64,000 nucleotides of DNA from Megaleporinus macrocephalus (GCA_021613375.1 CM038716.1:17368024-17432023), one strand, 5' to 3'; positions 45,471 through 58,100 are shown, numbered from the stretch's first letter. A program made the numbers and translations. The notes: generated by a model from the letters alone, not told the origin.

Positions 45471-46262
45471 GGCAAAGAGAGAGAGAGAGAGTGAGAGAGG
45501 GAGCTAAGAAGAGGGGAAAAAAGAGAAAAAGCAGAGTCTGTCTCCTGGGTGCCCTTCTTGCCATCCCATTTCCTATGCATCTGGTCTGTGTTTGCGCGCA
45601 GAAGGACTGGGGGAGAGAGGGAGGGAGGGCCGTCTGGGGCCGATTAATAACCAGTGATTTATAGGAACTTTTATAGAATAATACAATAAAAATGTGTGCG
45701 TACGTGGTTTGTGTGTGCGCTTGAGCGTATGTGTGTGTGTGCGTGTATGTGGGAGTGAGCGAGCAAGGGTTCACACGTGTGTGTGTGTGTGTGTGTGTGT
45801 TTGTATGCGCAAGTGAGCACACAATGGTTTTCTAATTCCGGGGAATCAAAAACAAATTATCGGGAAAAAAACAGACTCAGCTCAGGGTAAATTGGGCACA
45901 GATGGATAAAGGGAGGCAGGAAGTAAAAAAAAAAAAAGAAAGAGAGAGAGAGAGAATGAGAAGAAAAGTAAGAAAGAGAGGGATTAAGTGAAATTGAGAC
46001 AGGGAGAGAGAGCAGAGAGAGCAAGTGATATTGAGACAGAGGGAGAGCGAGGGTGAACAAGTGGTATTCAGCGACAGAAAGCAGGAGGTTGAGGGAGCGA
46101 GAGAGAGAAAGAGCATTTGACACTGGGACAGAGAGATGGAGAGATGAACAAGGGAGAGATTTTGTAAGATAGAAAGAAAGTAAGAAAGTAAGAAAGGGGG
46201 CACATTGAGGTGTGGAGGAGGACAGTGAAGAGAGGAGGAAGAGAAGAAATGGAGGGATCATG
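45471..46262. repeat. Long purine-biased region with TG repeats
   Basis: Purine-rich at 45471-45535 and 45905-46262 on the + strand; (TG)n at 45736-45742 and 45778-45800 between them. The - strand frames (up to 189 codons) are Ser/Leu low complexity. Confidence 0.85.
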
Positions 46263-46830
46263 ACAGTTCCCATGCCCTGTACAGAGGAAATGGCCTCCAC
46301 AGGGGGGTAACTGTGTGTGTGTGTGGGTGCATGTGTGTGAGAGTGTGTAAGAGGGTATAGACAACACACACAACAACCCTGCGGCATAAAAACGAGCTCC
46401 ACACAGACCCTGACTAACACCACCACTCATTCATCACATGACTTTTACATTCGTTTCATTACACTCAATGCACAGGTATGATTTCTCCCATTTCCCATTC
46501 TCAAAACATCCAAAACCACACCCTGCACCACCAGGAGCACACCCCTGACCCCTTAACTGCCACTGACCTGCTGGAAGTTCTATACCTCACTGTAACTCCG
46601 TTATTTCACTGGGTTCCAACAGGAGCTCCTGTTTTTACATGGATCCTATATAAACTGCACATAACATATCCAGTGCATAGAACATCCAAGCCCATAATCC
46701 TCTTATGCAAGGACCCTTCCCACATCCTCTCCATGTCATCAACTTCACCTGTCAACACACCAACACTCATGTGTATGTCTGTTTCTACTATTTCCATTTT
46801 TATTGATTTTCAGCTGCCCTTGCTGTGAAA
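46263..46830. other. Unique stretch with (GT)n
   Basis: (GT)n at about 46310-46325. A 116-codon + frame at 46478-46825 has no recognised domain and overlaps an open - frame. Confidence 0.45.
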
Positions 46831-46962
46831 GTCACATGATAAATGGACCAATACATATGTTCTTAAAATAAAAAACCTCTACATCGAAAGGAAACAAACA
46901 TCTTAGTCCTCTCGTAAAGTTACTGTTTTAAAGATATTTATTTTATTTGGACAGCACTATAA
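46831..46962. mobile_element. MITE 'R', partial copy
   Basis: aaatggaccaatacatatgt, agtcctctcgtaaagttact and ttttatttggacagcactat follow the family order of the right half of R. Confidence 0.6.
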
Positions 46963-47179
46963 CTGGACATATCTTCAACTTTAATATATCAGTGTTGCAG
47001 TACATACCACATACTGCACATCCTTTATGTTATATGCAGATTATTTTGCTCAGTTTGTGTGTCTTATTGTCGAGCACTCACTTACTCCACTTGTGTGCTT
47101 TGAGTCTTCTTAGCTGTGCTGCATCTACTGTACTTTATTTCTTATAGACTCTCTTCTGCTGTTCTATTTTGTGATGTTG
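46963..47179. other. AT-rich unique stretch
   Basis: Nothing recognised. Confidence 0.5.
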
Positions 47180-47325
47180 GAATCTGATCTTATTAAATAG
47201 CAAGAAAGAACTCTCGGTCTGCACTTGTATCCCAATGCTTCACGTTGTTTTTTGAATCTGATCTTATTAAATAGAAAGAAAGAACTCTTGGTCTGCACTT
47301 GTATCCCAATGCTTCACATTGTTTT
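47180..47325 (+). repeat. Two-copy 74-bp tandem duplication
   Basis: gaatctgatcttattaaata starts at 47180 and again at 47254. The copies differ at only a few positions (atagcaag/atagaaag, ctctcg/ctcttg, cacg/caca), so the duplication is recent. Confidence 0.95.
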
Positions 47326-47420
47326 TACATTTTATGATAAAAGTGTTAATATTGAGCCTCTAAAGTCATTTAAAATTAAACCTCTTTAAATTAACTTCCA
47401 TTTAAAGTAAAGTCTAACAT

Positions 47421-47581
47421 TTCTCAACCTTTTCACTCTTTCTTTACAATGTACACTACACATGCTGTGGTGGTTCCATATTTTGAAGGTTAAAGGAACT
47501 AATTCTGCCGTTGTGGTGCCAGTGTGTCTCAGCGTGGTAGTTGAAAAACTCAACCCTCTCCATTCGCACAGACGCAAACCC
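47421..47581 (+). repeat. Local duplication U, copy 2
   Basis: Partner of 43130-43320, 4.3 kb downstream, without the C-rich insert. Confidence 0.9.
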
Positions 47582-48030
47582 ATCATAAAGTTGTTGGCCT
47601 TTCAAGGGGAGTGAAAAAGGTACGTTTAGAAAACAACTAGCTTTGGAAGAGTAAGAAAGAGCTTGAAATCATCCGTCACAGCCAGAAGCTCTAAACAAAC
47701 CTCTCTACTGGCAGCATGCTAAATTGTAGATACAGGCACTCAAACCCGTTCTCTGATGGCTTCGGGGCCCTTGGAAACTGCACTTCGGACTGATACAACA
47801 CTTTGATACAACACTTTCTTCTGTCTGACAGTAGGACAAAAGGCCGAGCGAGCACTGATTGCTATAGTTGACTTCTTTACAACAGAGAAGAAAACGTGCT
47901 GGGCTCCCTTCACCTCAGTGTTGGCCTCCTGCCTTATCCAAGCACATCTTCACGACATTAAACCATGACATAAATTTTGATTAAAACTAGTTACCAATTC
48001 TGAATGAAGCAGGAGGGCGTAGCTCTCAAC
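47582..48030. other. Candidate conserved non-coding block
   Basis: Complex DNA includes gaaatcatccgtcacagcca, gcatgctaaattgtagatac and gagcactgattgctatagtt. No simple repeats and no domain-bearing frame. Confidence 0.28.
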
Positions 48031-48621
48031 AACAATTTAATACCAATTATGTCATATATTGGGAGTGTTGTTTCTTTTTGATAAAAAAAGGAATAACTAT
48101 AAACACAGCTCTTTTCTAATAACCTCTGGATTTGTAGATGGACTTTCACAGCAGCTCATAGAAATAAACGCGTGGCACGGTTTTCAAAAAGATAATCATT
48201 TCCGATGTAAAAGAAGTCGGAGCAGCTTGTGTTGAATGTCAACAACAATAAGTTGAGAGCATTAACCATTTTACACGCACTGCAGCAATCTTCCATTCCA
48301 CCTTGAATCTCAATGTTCTTGTTCCACAGTTCAAGGCAAATGAAAGTCAACTTCAGCTTTATGTAAGAACCAAAATCTTTATTTTAAATGATGAGAAAAA
48401 GCTGTACGATCTGGTCATCAGACATGAGACCTGAAAGGAGGCTGAATGCAGTTCTGTGCTCTGCTCAGTACATTAGCTGTTAAACAGTGTGGCTCCTGCA
48501 GCCACTTGTACTCATTTTAGACTATTGTCTCGACTTTAACCACTACCTGTTTCACTGGCTGGGATGAGTTTATGGAAAAGTAAAAAGAAGCCTATGCATC
48601 TATTTGTTCACCTAAACTGTC
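48031..48621. other. AT-rich stretch with no recognisable feature
   Basis: Nothing recognised. Confidence 0.5.
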
Positions 48622-48760
48622 TTAACTTTCAAGTTAAGTCAATGGAACCAGAAATTTTTGCAACCTATTTTGGAGCTTTTCTATTTATCCATTCATTATG
48701 AAACTTTTACTCGATATAAAGAGCTACAAAATACATCTTTTTCATTGGACATTAAAATAA
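48622..48760. mobile_element. MITE 'R', partial copy in opposite orientation
   Basis: cttaactttcaagttaagtc, aatggaaccagaaatttttg, ttctatttatccattcatta and cttttt+cattggacatt follow the reverse-complement order of the 37745 copy. Confidence 0.65.
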
Positions 48761-49100
48761 TGCCTATGGATTGGCTTTAAACACCACAAACCATTGAAGG
48801 TTGACAAGTTTTCATGTATGTGTTTTGAAGATCCTTGATTTTTCTATTTTGCCATTGTATGATTTTTTGTACCAACTGTGTCATGACAATTTTCCCACCT
48901 CTCATACCCATACCTCACAAATAACCCTAGAATTTAGCTCTGTTGTGAGGTTTTCATATCAAATATTTACCGGTCCAGACGTTATGAAGTGTTACCACAA
49001 TCTGAAGCACAGCTTGGCTAGTGCAAGTTATGAGGATTTCTCATGACAGTAACTTTATCAGAATTTCTGTTCTCAGCTCCATCAAGAGGAACTCCTTGGC
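48761..49100. other. Unique stretch
   Basis: Nothing recognised. Confidence 0.5.
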
Positions 49101-49430
49101 AGAAACAACAGATTCTTATTCTGATACTGATTTGAGTGGGCGCAGTGGGCCCACCAGTGACAGGCAATTTGAGCCCTACGATGAGTTACGGGCGGTCTGG
49201 GGCCAGGGCGTCTGGGACGGGAAGATAGGTACAGCTGGAGCGTGAGAGGAAGTGGCGCTCGCGTTCCGTCAAGCGGGAGGGCAAGCGGCCGACCAGAGGA
49301 GCCCGCACAGGGCCGGCGATAAGAGAATAGTGAATATGAATGACTTCCTGTCGGGAGGGTCTGGACTGTGGCATCTGTCAGTGAGGATCTTCTGGCTTTG
49401 TACATGGAGCAGAGACCAGTGTGGACCTCC
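49101..49430. other. GC-rich CpG-containing block, candidate conserved element
   Basis: Complex GC-rich DNA (gatgagttacgggcggtctg, ctcgcgttccgtcaagcggg, gggccggcgataagagaata) stands out from AT-rich surroundings. A + frame (49021-49242) runs through gagtgggcgcagtgggccc and passes a donor-like ataggtacag, but the protein matches nothing that I know. Confidence 0.3.
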
Positions 49431-49705
49431 TCACACACACATACACACACACATATATATATGCAGGCCTGCCCAGGCCCAGGCAATCCCCTTTCACACA
49501 GATTTGATTCACATGCTGGCCTCTGGGCACTGCCACCCACACAAACAGCCCTGCTGTCTCCCAGCATGCCCCCTGCCCCACTCCCACTCACTCAGCTGGA
49601 GGGGGGCGCTGATATTGGCAGCTGTGCTGCAGTGGCCCCATGCTGGAAACTTCATCAGTGAATCACACTTGCCCTCAAACACACACACACACACACACAC
49701 ACAAA
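49431..49705. repeat. CA microsatellites around unique DNA
   Basis: (CA)/(TA) at 49433-49461 and (CA)n at 49678-49703, with GC-rich unique sequence between, including gctggaggggggcgctgata (weakly CTCF-like). Confidence 0.7.
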
Positions 49706-50640
49706 CGGATAGCAGAACACTTCCTCTTCTTTGCTTATACACACATATTCTGACTTTACTATCTTTGTGAGGACTTTCCAACGACTCATGTTGACTCATG
49801 TTGCAATGTCTAACCCTAAACTTAAGCATCTCAGCAAATTAAGGCAACTCTGGCCAAAGAAACACACTTATTACACAATTAGTAATCAACTGAATGATCT
49901 TTGCCACACAAGCAGTAAATAGCAATAATTAAATATTTTTTCAGAGCACCTTTATTTGCATGTTATTCTTTGTAATCGTTAGCACAACATTTTACACACC
50001 CTTTACAGTCTCATCATGCCAAAAGCTTGTGACCTCTTAAGGCAACAACTGCTAATTAACAGATTAGTAATTAGGATTAATTAAACATTTTCCTGTTAAA
50101 CCTTTTGAAGACTGAGATTAGGGGTGTGCGAGACAACTGTTATTATCAACTGCCAATTAAAAAAAGCTTAATTACTCACTTTGGCAATTACTGCTTTGTT
50201 AAAACTTAATAAATGCATTTAAAAACATTGTAAATATAACGTTCCTCTATACTGAAGACTTCTTGTGGGAACTAGCCAACTGTCCTCAACATGTCCACAA
50301 ATTTTACGAGGACTTCAAATAGGGCCAAATACAAACACACATACACACAGACTATCTGATCACAGTTCTCGCTGAGAGAAAAGGGGAAAAAAAAAATCTG
50401 GCGGAAAAAAAAAAAAAAAAAATCTGCCACAACTAAAAAATACCCCCGCTTACTCAGTCTTGTACTCTCAAGTTCTCTCTTTCTCACACTCTTAATATTC
50501 TCACCATCAAGACAAGGCCCAGGGAAGGCTGAATGCTGACACATGCAGAGTTATCAGGAGGCTCTGAGGTTTGGGAACTGATATTCCAGCCTCCTCCAAA
50601 TGACTGTGTTAATAGAAAACCATGTAGAACGAAGGATTAG
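49706..50640. other. AT-rich stretch with A runs
   Basis: A runs at 50388-50396 and 50405-50421, a CA patch at 50335-50349. No gene. Confidence 0.55.
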
Positions 50641-50936
50641 GCTTATCGATAGTGAGATGCATCAGCACTGAGTCAGAATAGAGGAGAAGACAGGCGCGGA
50701 AACTCGTGCCCAAATTTGAGCACAAGGGCAACGGCCACGCTTACTTCTAAAGGCTGCGCAACTGCGGCTCCCACGGTTACACTCGGAGGCGAAAAACGTT
50801 TGGGTGCGCGCGTGTGCGGCTGGTACGTGTTCAGAGCCTGTGGACTACGTGCCGACCTGCCCATGCACACGTGTCTGACAGAGTGTCTGTGCGGTCACCT
50901 CTGCGCAAATGAGACCGCAGCGCATCAGAAGAGTCT
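50641..50936. other. GC-richer unique block before a GA tract
   Basis: Complex DNA with many CpGs (gcgcgcgtgtgcggctggta, gagaccgcagcgcatcagaa). No known domain in any frame. Confidence 0.25.
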
Positions 50937-51222
<286 letters not shown>

Positions 51223-52119
51223 GGTTCCGGCGTGTGGTGCAGTCAAAAGCGTAGGTACACCAGCAGCCCAGAAAAAAAAAAAAAAAAAACCCACACACAA
51301 GTTTCACTTCTGCCTGCTGTGGCAGCAACTTCACACACAGCAGTAACATGGTGCACTGGGGTGAAGAGTTCACCTGTAGGTCACACCAACAGAAACAAAC
51401 ACTTTGTTCATATCCAGACATGCAAATGTACATTTATTTAAGTACCAGTATGCCCCCATACAAAGACATAATTCAGTAATTGCTAAACGCAGAAACATGG
51501 TACCAGCGCTTAAGCTGCTTATGGCCTGCCTCTGAACTGCTTTCAGTCGGACTCAATTGAATAAAGGGGGTGTCTGGAGGAGTCGGGGGGAAGAGGCAAG
51601 GTCAATGCTGTTATAGCCTGTGCTGTAAAAGTCAATATGAGATTCTCAATGTTACTACAGAACTGTAAATGTTAAAAATTGACATTCGTTTACATACTTA
51701 GATTTGCTTTTATATGAACAAAGCAGGAGCCTTTGTAAAAATCCCATCTTATATTTTTCTTGTCTTTTATTTTTTCTTGGTCCACTTATTAGCTTTGTGT
51801 TGAATTATGCACAAAAACATTTATATATATATATATATGACAGTTTTCCAACATGTCCCTTAAACAGGCTGCTGTTGTCTTTATAAGCCTTTTGTACACA
51901 GCCCAAGCGGAATATCTACCCATTTGCTTTTAAAGTTCAACGCGTCATCTTTTGACAGTGTCAACTTTTTCCATGACACCCAAGCTGCTGCAGGATTTTT
52001 GCTGGCTCAACTTCCCACATGCAGAAGCATAAACGTTAAAAGTTGACGCCAACAGAAGCTGGCACTGTACAAATGTTTATTTCCGCTAACGCCACCTCCC
52101 TGCACAGCGACCTACTGAG
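51223..52119. other. Mixed stretch with A19 run
   Basis: A homopolymer at about 51271-51289 and (TA)n at 51821-51838. Otherwise unassigned. Confidence 0.5.
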
Positions 52120-52215
52120 CGCTTTAGTCAGCTATTAGTGGGTGTGCAAGATAAAATGGCCACTGAGTGTAGACACAAAGTAGGTGCACAAAATTAACTG
52201 GCCAGTCAGCGCCTT
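52120..52215. mobile_element. Fragment of a fish dispersed repeat (TGGCCACTGAGTG end)
   Basis: aaaatggccactgagtgtag and aaactggcc-like aattaactggccagtcagcg resemble the terminal part of the family represented at 61608-61915. Confidence 0.5.
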
Positions 52216-52597
52216 AATAAAGTCTGTCTGCAGACCACAGAGCCCTTTCATTCATACTACTGTATATTATCTTAAATTACTACTACACAACAGGTGACAT
52301 GACTGAGAAGTCTGCAGTAGTGAGACTAGGCCAACACGTTTACACCACATCCACCGAGCAGGTAATAGCTTACTTCACGTAGAAGATGATAACTGCCTCA
52401 CATCTAATGTTAAACTCTGACTCTTTTGGATTTATCCCATAATGGCTGACAAATTTCTGTTTACTGCTAAATGACCAAAGAAGCACCTTTAAGTAACAAA
52501 AAAAAAAGTTAATTCCTATCACAAAACTTTACTACTGAACCTGGTTAACAAAAGTAAGTGTACTGGCCTGCTGGTCGTACTGGCCTGCTATGTGTAA
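52216..52597. other. Stretch with no recognisable feature
   Basis: Short A run at 52497-52507 and a small duplication (tactggcctgctggtcgtac / tactggcctgctatgtg) at 52560-52596. Confidence 0.5.
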
Positions 52598-53060
52598 GCT
52601 AGGGCTGGGCTGATACCACTTTCTTCCACGTCAGATATCAATATTGATGCTGAATTTGCAAACCTGCAGACAGTGGTATCCATCTACACCATCTCTCTCT
52701 TAAACAACTAAGCTGTTAATAATTTCTTTTGATCTGAAAACGCTTTGCATAACTTGCTCAGACTGCAGAACAAATATTCTAATCTTGTACAGGCAGATAC
52801 AAAGTGTGCAACATGACACAGTTACGCAACACTGCTGTTTCTTTCCTCTTCTTTTTATTTCTTTTTCACACACACAGAACAATTGGCAGCATTTTAAGAT
52901 TTGTCAGCATCATCAAACACTGACAGTGAAAGTTAAAGTGCAACCTTGTGCCAGCGTTTACATGATAGTTTAGACTAATTGATCATATCGAATTACACTA
53001 CTAGTGATACCAATACCAAGTGTTAGACCAGTACCCAAACTTTTGACAAAGTTGTTGCAA
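52598..53060. mobile_element. Possible DNA-transposon remnant (CTAGGGCTGGGC start)
   Basis: gctagggctgggctgatacc followed by gtcagatatcaatattgatg resembles the start of fish elements with GATACCGATACC-type termini. A counterpart gtgataccaataccaagtgt lies at about 53005. Ends are not defined. Confidence 0.3.
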
Positions 53061-53955
53061 CACAGGACTGGGTAATTGGGAACATCAGGAGAATTCCTAA
53101 AGGGCCAAAAACATTCCATTTATGAAAACGGCACTCTGAGACTCACCTGCTGTTTCTTATACACTTGTAAACACAAGAACACACAAAAAAATTTTAATGC
53201 CAAAAGCAAACGTGTATTATTTTAGTAATTTAGAAGGCACAGTGGCAGCCCCGCCTCCTTAAACACTGAAACCAGTACATGGCTTTTTAATTGGTTCATC
53301 ACTAGATGTGTTTTATGATGTAGCAGGCACTACCCTGCTGTGTGTTCTTGCATTGATAAAAGCCAACTTCATACTGGAAACTTGAGGGTACACAACAGTG
53401 GCAAAAACTGAGAAAAGCAGAACAGAAAAACAAGAATAAAAAAATAGAATGCGGTGAAATGCTCAGCAAAAATCTATTCTGAGCAGGTGGATGGTGTGAA
53501 ATGTGATGTGACACTAACTAGTTTTCAGCGCTTGTCAAAGCTTTGAGTGCATTTAAAAGCACTGCTCTGTCTTCAGTTGATCACCAGCTGATCAGCATCA
53601 GAGTGGTGACCCAATCTAATTCAACCACAGCGGTCAGGCTACTCATTTAACGAATTTCTCTGCTAAATTAGCTATGGGTAATAAATCAGCTAATTCATAA
53701 AAGTGATTGTGTTACTGTGTCTTCATCGTGTGACTCCCAGACTAAAAACGATCACTATCCAGGCTCCGGGCAAGGTCACTGTGTGTGTCTGTGGTACTGC
53801 ATTAAGAGTAAATACAGCTTGTGGATGTATCTGTGAGACAACAAATGAAGAGAGGCCTGTTTCTTCATCTAAAGGCATAAATAACAGTAAGTGTCTCAAA
53901 AAAAAAGAAAGGAAAAACATGGAACCACTCTGGTGGGCTGGAAGGCGAAAAAAAA
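53061..53955. other. AT-rich stretch with no recognisable feature
   Basis: Nothing recognised. Short A runs near 53900 and 53950. Confidence 0.5.
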
Positions 53956-54440
53956 AATCTGCCACTTCAATAATATCACTCCGCGTTTGTGTGTATGTGT
54001 GTCGGGATGGTGCTCGGAGTGAGTGCTGCAGAAGTCAGCTGGGCTGAGGGTGAGGGGGGTTGAGCCTTTCTCATGGCCTCTCGGCCCGTTCTGGCCTTTC
54101 GTCCAGCCACGCTATTGGTCAGTGCGGGCCCCTGTGACACAGCCAGCATCGCGCATGGCTCAGCGCAGCAAACCCTAGCCACACTCAGACCACTGCATGA
54201 AGGGGGTGGTGGAGGTGGGGGGCTTGTACTGGCTGACAGTGTACAGTGTTAAATGAATGTGTCATGCATGGCTGCCTTAGACGAGCGGTCAGGCAGTGAA
54301 GCGCGGCAGGCTGCTCTTGAGGCAGAGTCAGAGACAAGCAAAGGCTCAGTAACAGGAGAAGCCTGCACTCTGCTGGACACACTGAGTCACTGCGCCCCCC
54401 TTCACACCTCTTTATAGGCTCAATCCATGTTACAGGGCTA
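53956..54440. other. GC-rich unique block, candidate conserved element
   Basis: Complex DNA (gcctttctcatggcctctcg, gccacgctattggtcagtgc, agcatcgcgcatggctcagc) contains an inverted CCAAT word (attggtc) near 54114. No known domain in any frame. Confidence 0.3.
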
Positions 54441-56040
54441 AAGCGGCACACATCCGATTTGTTTCACCAGCTCAAATTTAAAAGTTCACGTGTGTTTGTA
54501 AATGATCCTTAACTTTTGAAAATGTGGAAAGACCTCAGAGTTGCCTCATTTTAAAGAATAAACACATTTTATTATCAAACAGAACACTACTGCATTTAGG
54601 CTGCATTTGCCTTATATCACATTTGTTGAAATAAAACAAATAAGATTTATTTCATTTTTTATAATTATATAAATATTTCCTTCCATCACTGCACTTAAAA
54701 CAGTAGAAAAACAGACTTAATCCATTCACTGTGTTAAAATACACTTGAGTTATCAGATAATGAGAAACTTTAGGTCTACATAAATCAGTAATTGGATTTC
54801 TGCATTGCAATCAGCCAATAAACTGACAGGAGACAATGCCATTAAAAGGTAATGTACACCTCAAACTTCATGACACAGTGTTTTTTAAACATTAAGTTTG
54901 CAGAGTGCAGACCACTAAGGCAGGGCAAGGAAGGGGAACTCTGAGAAACTTGAGGCTGGAGTTCTGGGTGGCTTCGGCTGATGTGTTTGAAGCCAGCCCC
55001 CCTCCCTTGCCAAGAGTGAGTAAGAGTGGGTAGAGAAGGAGGAGCTGGGCTGGTGGTGGGGTGTGAATTTCGTCAAGAGAAGGTGAGGGCAGAGGAGTGG
55101 TTTATATAGAGCGTGTAATGATGGAGAGGAGGAGTTTGGGTGTGGTCCTTCTTCCAAACTTAAGTTATTTCATAACTTAATTTACTGTACCTGAAATTTA
55201 GAAGATGAAGAATATTTAATTTTTTAATTTGCCAAGCGTGTTGTTGGTTTCAGCACCACTGCTAAAGTGTTCTGTTGCCATCTCTATTTTCATTAAAACA
55301 TTAAAAACAAAACAAAAAATAAAAAGAAATCTAGAAGTTAACATGGGACTAGAATCCCAATTATCTAGGCTTTAATCTGATCTAAGAAATCAGAGTATGC
55401 TGTTTATATGACCACTTGAATAATAGATAACTGCTGAAAACTGATTAACGTCTAAAGTGCATGTAAATGTACAAAACCTTATCTCTTCAAATCTTAAAAC
55501 AAATATTCACTTTATTGTAAATGAATGAGATTTTTGACAAATTTTCACTATTTCTATTCGTCCATTCAACCTGAAGTAACCTTACAATTAATAAAGCAAG
55601 TGGGCTTTAAAGCAAAATGGGTTTATGTGGTTATGAACATTGACGACGTGTTCCCACTACGTAATTGAGTTGTCAAATCGTTTTTTCTTCATACATCACA
55701 TTTCATTGCACGATGTCAATGATAAAATAGGGCCAGGGCAATAGACATGAATTCCAAGTATTATGAACCATCACAGCAGAAAAATCTGATTTGAGCAAAT
55801 AATAGGAACCGAGGCTTGTGCAAGTGTGCAAGATGAGTAATTTTAGCACTAAAAAAGGATCACACACTGCAAAGGCACAGTCTCTAGGCAAAGGTCAGAA
55901 GGTCATGGATGATGCATCAGTTTGACTTTCTTCTTCTTGTAATGAGTGAGTTATAAATGAATGGTTAGAGGAGCAAGGTAGCAATGAAAAAGTGGAAGAA
56001 AGAAAAAAACGGTGACCAAAAATATAACCTAAAACTGCTT
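54441..56040. other. Mostly AT-rich stretch
   Basis: A GC-richer unique segment lies at 54900-55160. A possible R word (ctatttctattcgtccattc) at about 55549. No gene. Confidence 0.45.
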
Positions 56041-56730
56041 CTGAAAATCTGTAGTCTTTGTTTCTCTCTGGGTGAGCAGCCGGAGGCCATCTCTACTGCT
56101 TAAGTTCTTTTTAACGACCAGACCACCCTCACGTTCCTCATCAGAGCAAGCCTACTCTTGTAAATCTGAGTGAATAAGTGGGCACTGAGCCACTGCCAAG
56201 AGTCGTAGAGGCTTAAGAGACAGTAGTTAGGTGGCTGAGGACCTTACAGCGCATGCCATTAGTCTGTGAGTGTCTGTAATAACATTAAGATCAGGGCGAA
56301 GGGCCATACACATGCACACACGCACGCACACACACACATGAATATGGCTTTGACCCAGGACAGATGATTAAAGCACGGTAAGTGCTCTGGCTGGGTACAG
56401 TAGCACCTTCTCGCCACCCATAAATCACCTAGAGTATTAACAAAGAGATAAGAGTGTTTCCATATATTATACACACACAAGTGGGCTGTATACACAAGGC
56501 CACGGTGCAGCGTGGGGCTCTTTGTTAGCAGCAGTGGCACACTGTGTTTATCATAAGAGTCACCTGTTAATTCCATAGCAGTGGCGCACACTGGGCTGAG
56601 CTGAAGCAGAGCATGCAGCGACAGCAGGCACAGGCTTTGGCATAAACTCAGTCCAAAGACATCGCCTGTCAGGAGCAGAGATGGATCATAAGGACCCTGG
56701 GCACAAAAGACTTTGAAGACCTCCCTGACA
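56041..56730. other. Complex unique block with a CA patch
   Basis: (CA)n patch at 56308-56339. On either side is ordered complex DNA (tttttaacgaccagaccacc; ggggctctttgttagcagca, gagtcacctgttaattccat). Looks like conserved non-coding DNA. A - strand frame of 158 codons across it has no domain. Confidence 0.3.
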
Positions 56731-57045
56731 CACAAAAAAAGAAAAGACAGAAAAACAGATTAATATTGTGATTTTCAAGATCTTTGTGCAGTATTCGAAT
56801 CATCACTTTTATTTATAATTTAATAATAAATTATAATTTTATAATTTATTTATAGTTTATTTATAATTTAAAAAGCAAAAGCCTCAGATGATCAGCATGT
56901 TAAGAAGTCCAACTTCTGAGGCTAATGAAATGCTAACATGCCAAAGTGCCATCCAAATGGCCACAAAAAGTCAGAATTGAGAACAGATTGATCTTTTATT
57001 GATTTAATCATTAATATACATTTAAAGACTATTTGTTGATCACTA
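56731..57045. other. AT-rich stretch
   Basis: Very AT-rich self-complementary DNA at about 56812-56874 (ttataatttaataataaatt). Confidence 0.5.
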
Positions 57046-57055
57046 CACCTGCAAT

Positions 57056-57320
57056 CTATAGCCATTCTGAGGAAGTCAGAGGCACCTGCCTGGTCAGTTC
57101 CTGGACATCAGTGTGAATCCCATGCAAAATCTTACTGATGTTGCCATCTCCATCTGAGAGTGATATGATCTGTCCACAACGGTTTCCCAGACAGCTACTG
57201 TATCCAGGTGTAACAAGTGTTTTGAATGTTGGCAACATCCCATTTAATCTAATGCGAAACCATAGCACACTTTGTTTGCCACATAAGGTTGAGTTTCCAG
57301 TTGAGAAACATTAGGTTATC
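57056..57320 (-). other. Unidentified open stretch on the minus strand
   Basis: An 85-codon stop-free stretch on the - strand includes TPGYSSCLGNRCGQIISLSD. It has non-simple composition, unlike most frames here. A pyrimidine tract ending TTTTTAG lies just upstream on the - strand, but an in-frame stop separates it from the open stretch. I recognise no family. It may be a mobile-element relic, since a retroelement pol relic lies 1 kb away in the same orientation, or chance. Confidence 0.2.
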
Positions 57321-57929
57321 AAGCTAAAAAAAAAAATCTAAGCATGTCAGAAATAATATAATATCTGCATGAATATACCTTCATGCTTATGTTGTTTGAT
57401 CAAGTTAGGATTTGTCCTGATAGTGTAACCCACACATATGCATAATGAATGTCATTTGAAATGAATACAACATTTCATTGACAATGCTACTGTTTTTTTT
57501 TTATCTGAGATTGTGTCAATGTTCTGTAAAGCTTATTAAATCCAGTAACAGTTGCTAGGAATGAACACACTGGTAAGCATTGTATTTCAGTTTTAATGTT
57601 ATGCTATAGCAACTACACTGTTGTCAAAGTAAATAAAAACTAGTCATGTTGGAAACAACAGTGAAAAAAGGATTGTGTTTTAAATTGGGGTGCTGAAATT
57701 TTGAGTGACATACACTCTGACATCATGCAAAAAAGCCTTTGTTTTTTCCATTTGGGACAATTTTCATTAGACAGAACATCATAGCATGGCACTATACGGC
57801 CAGAGACAACAAACATATCAAACTATCAAACTAATGTAAAGCAAACGTACTTCCTATCTGTCATTTTTCTGTTCATGAAAAAAGCTCTTTTATTGAAGAA
57901 AACAGAAACGGCCATTGTATTGCATGTTT
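57321..57929. other. AT-rich stretch with no recognisable feature
   Basis: A and T runs near 57327 and 57493. Nothing recognised. Confidence 0.5.
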
Positions 57930-58100
57930 TGCTATCCAGTGACGAACAGAGGAAGACGGTTTCCTCTTCTCGAGTTTGGTTCCTTTTGAGAGGTTCTTGC
58001 TCTAAAGGATTTTTTCTTGCTACTGTCGCCCCTGGCTTGCTCACTGGGGGCTTGGACCTGGATTTTCAGTAAAGCTGCTATACAAATATACCTTGACTTG
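57930..58100 (+). repeat. Fish dispersed repeat 'S', copy 2
   Basis: ggttccttttgagaggttct, tcttgctactgtcgcccctg, gcttgctcactgggggcttg and gtaaagctgctatacaaata are the conserved words of this teleost-wide family, opposite in orientation to 30705-30830. Confidence 0.85.

Noticed and set aside
45857..46426. 189-codon minus-strand frame
   Set aside because: Ser/Leu/Phe low complexity from a purine-rich strand.
49596..49616. CTCF-like gctggaggggggcgctga
   Set aside because: Only the GGGGCGCT core matches well; too weak to annotate.
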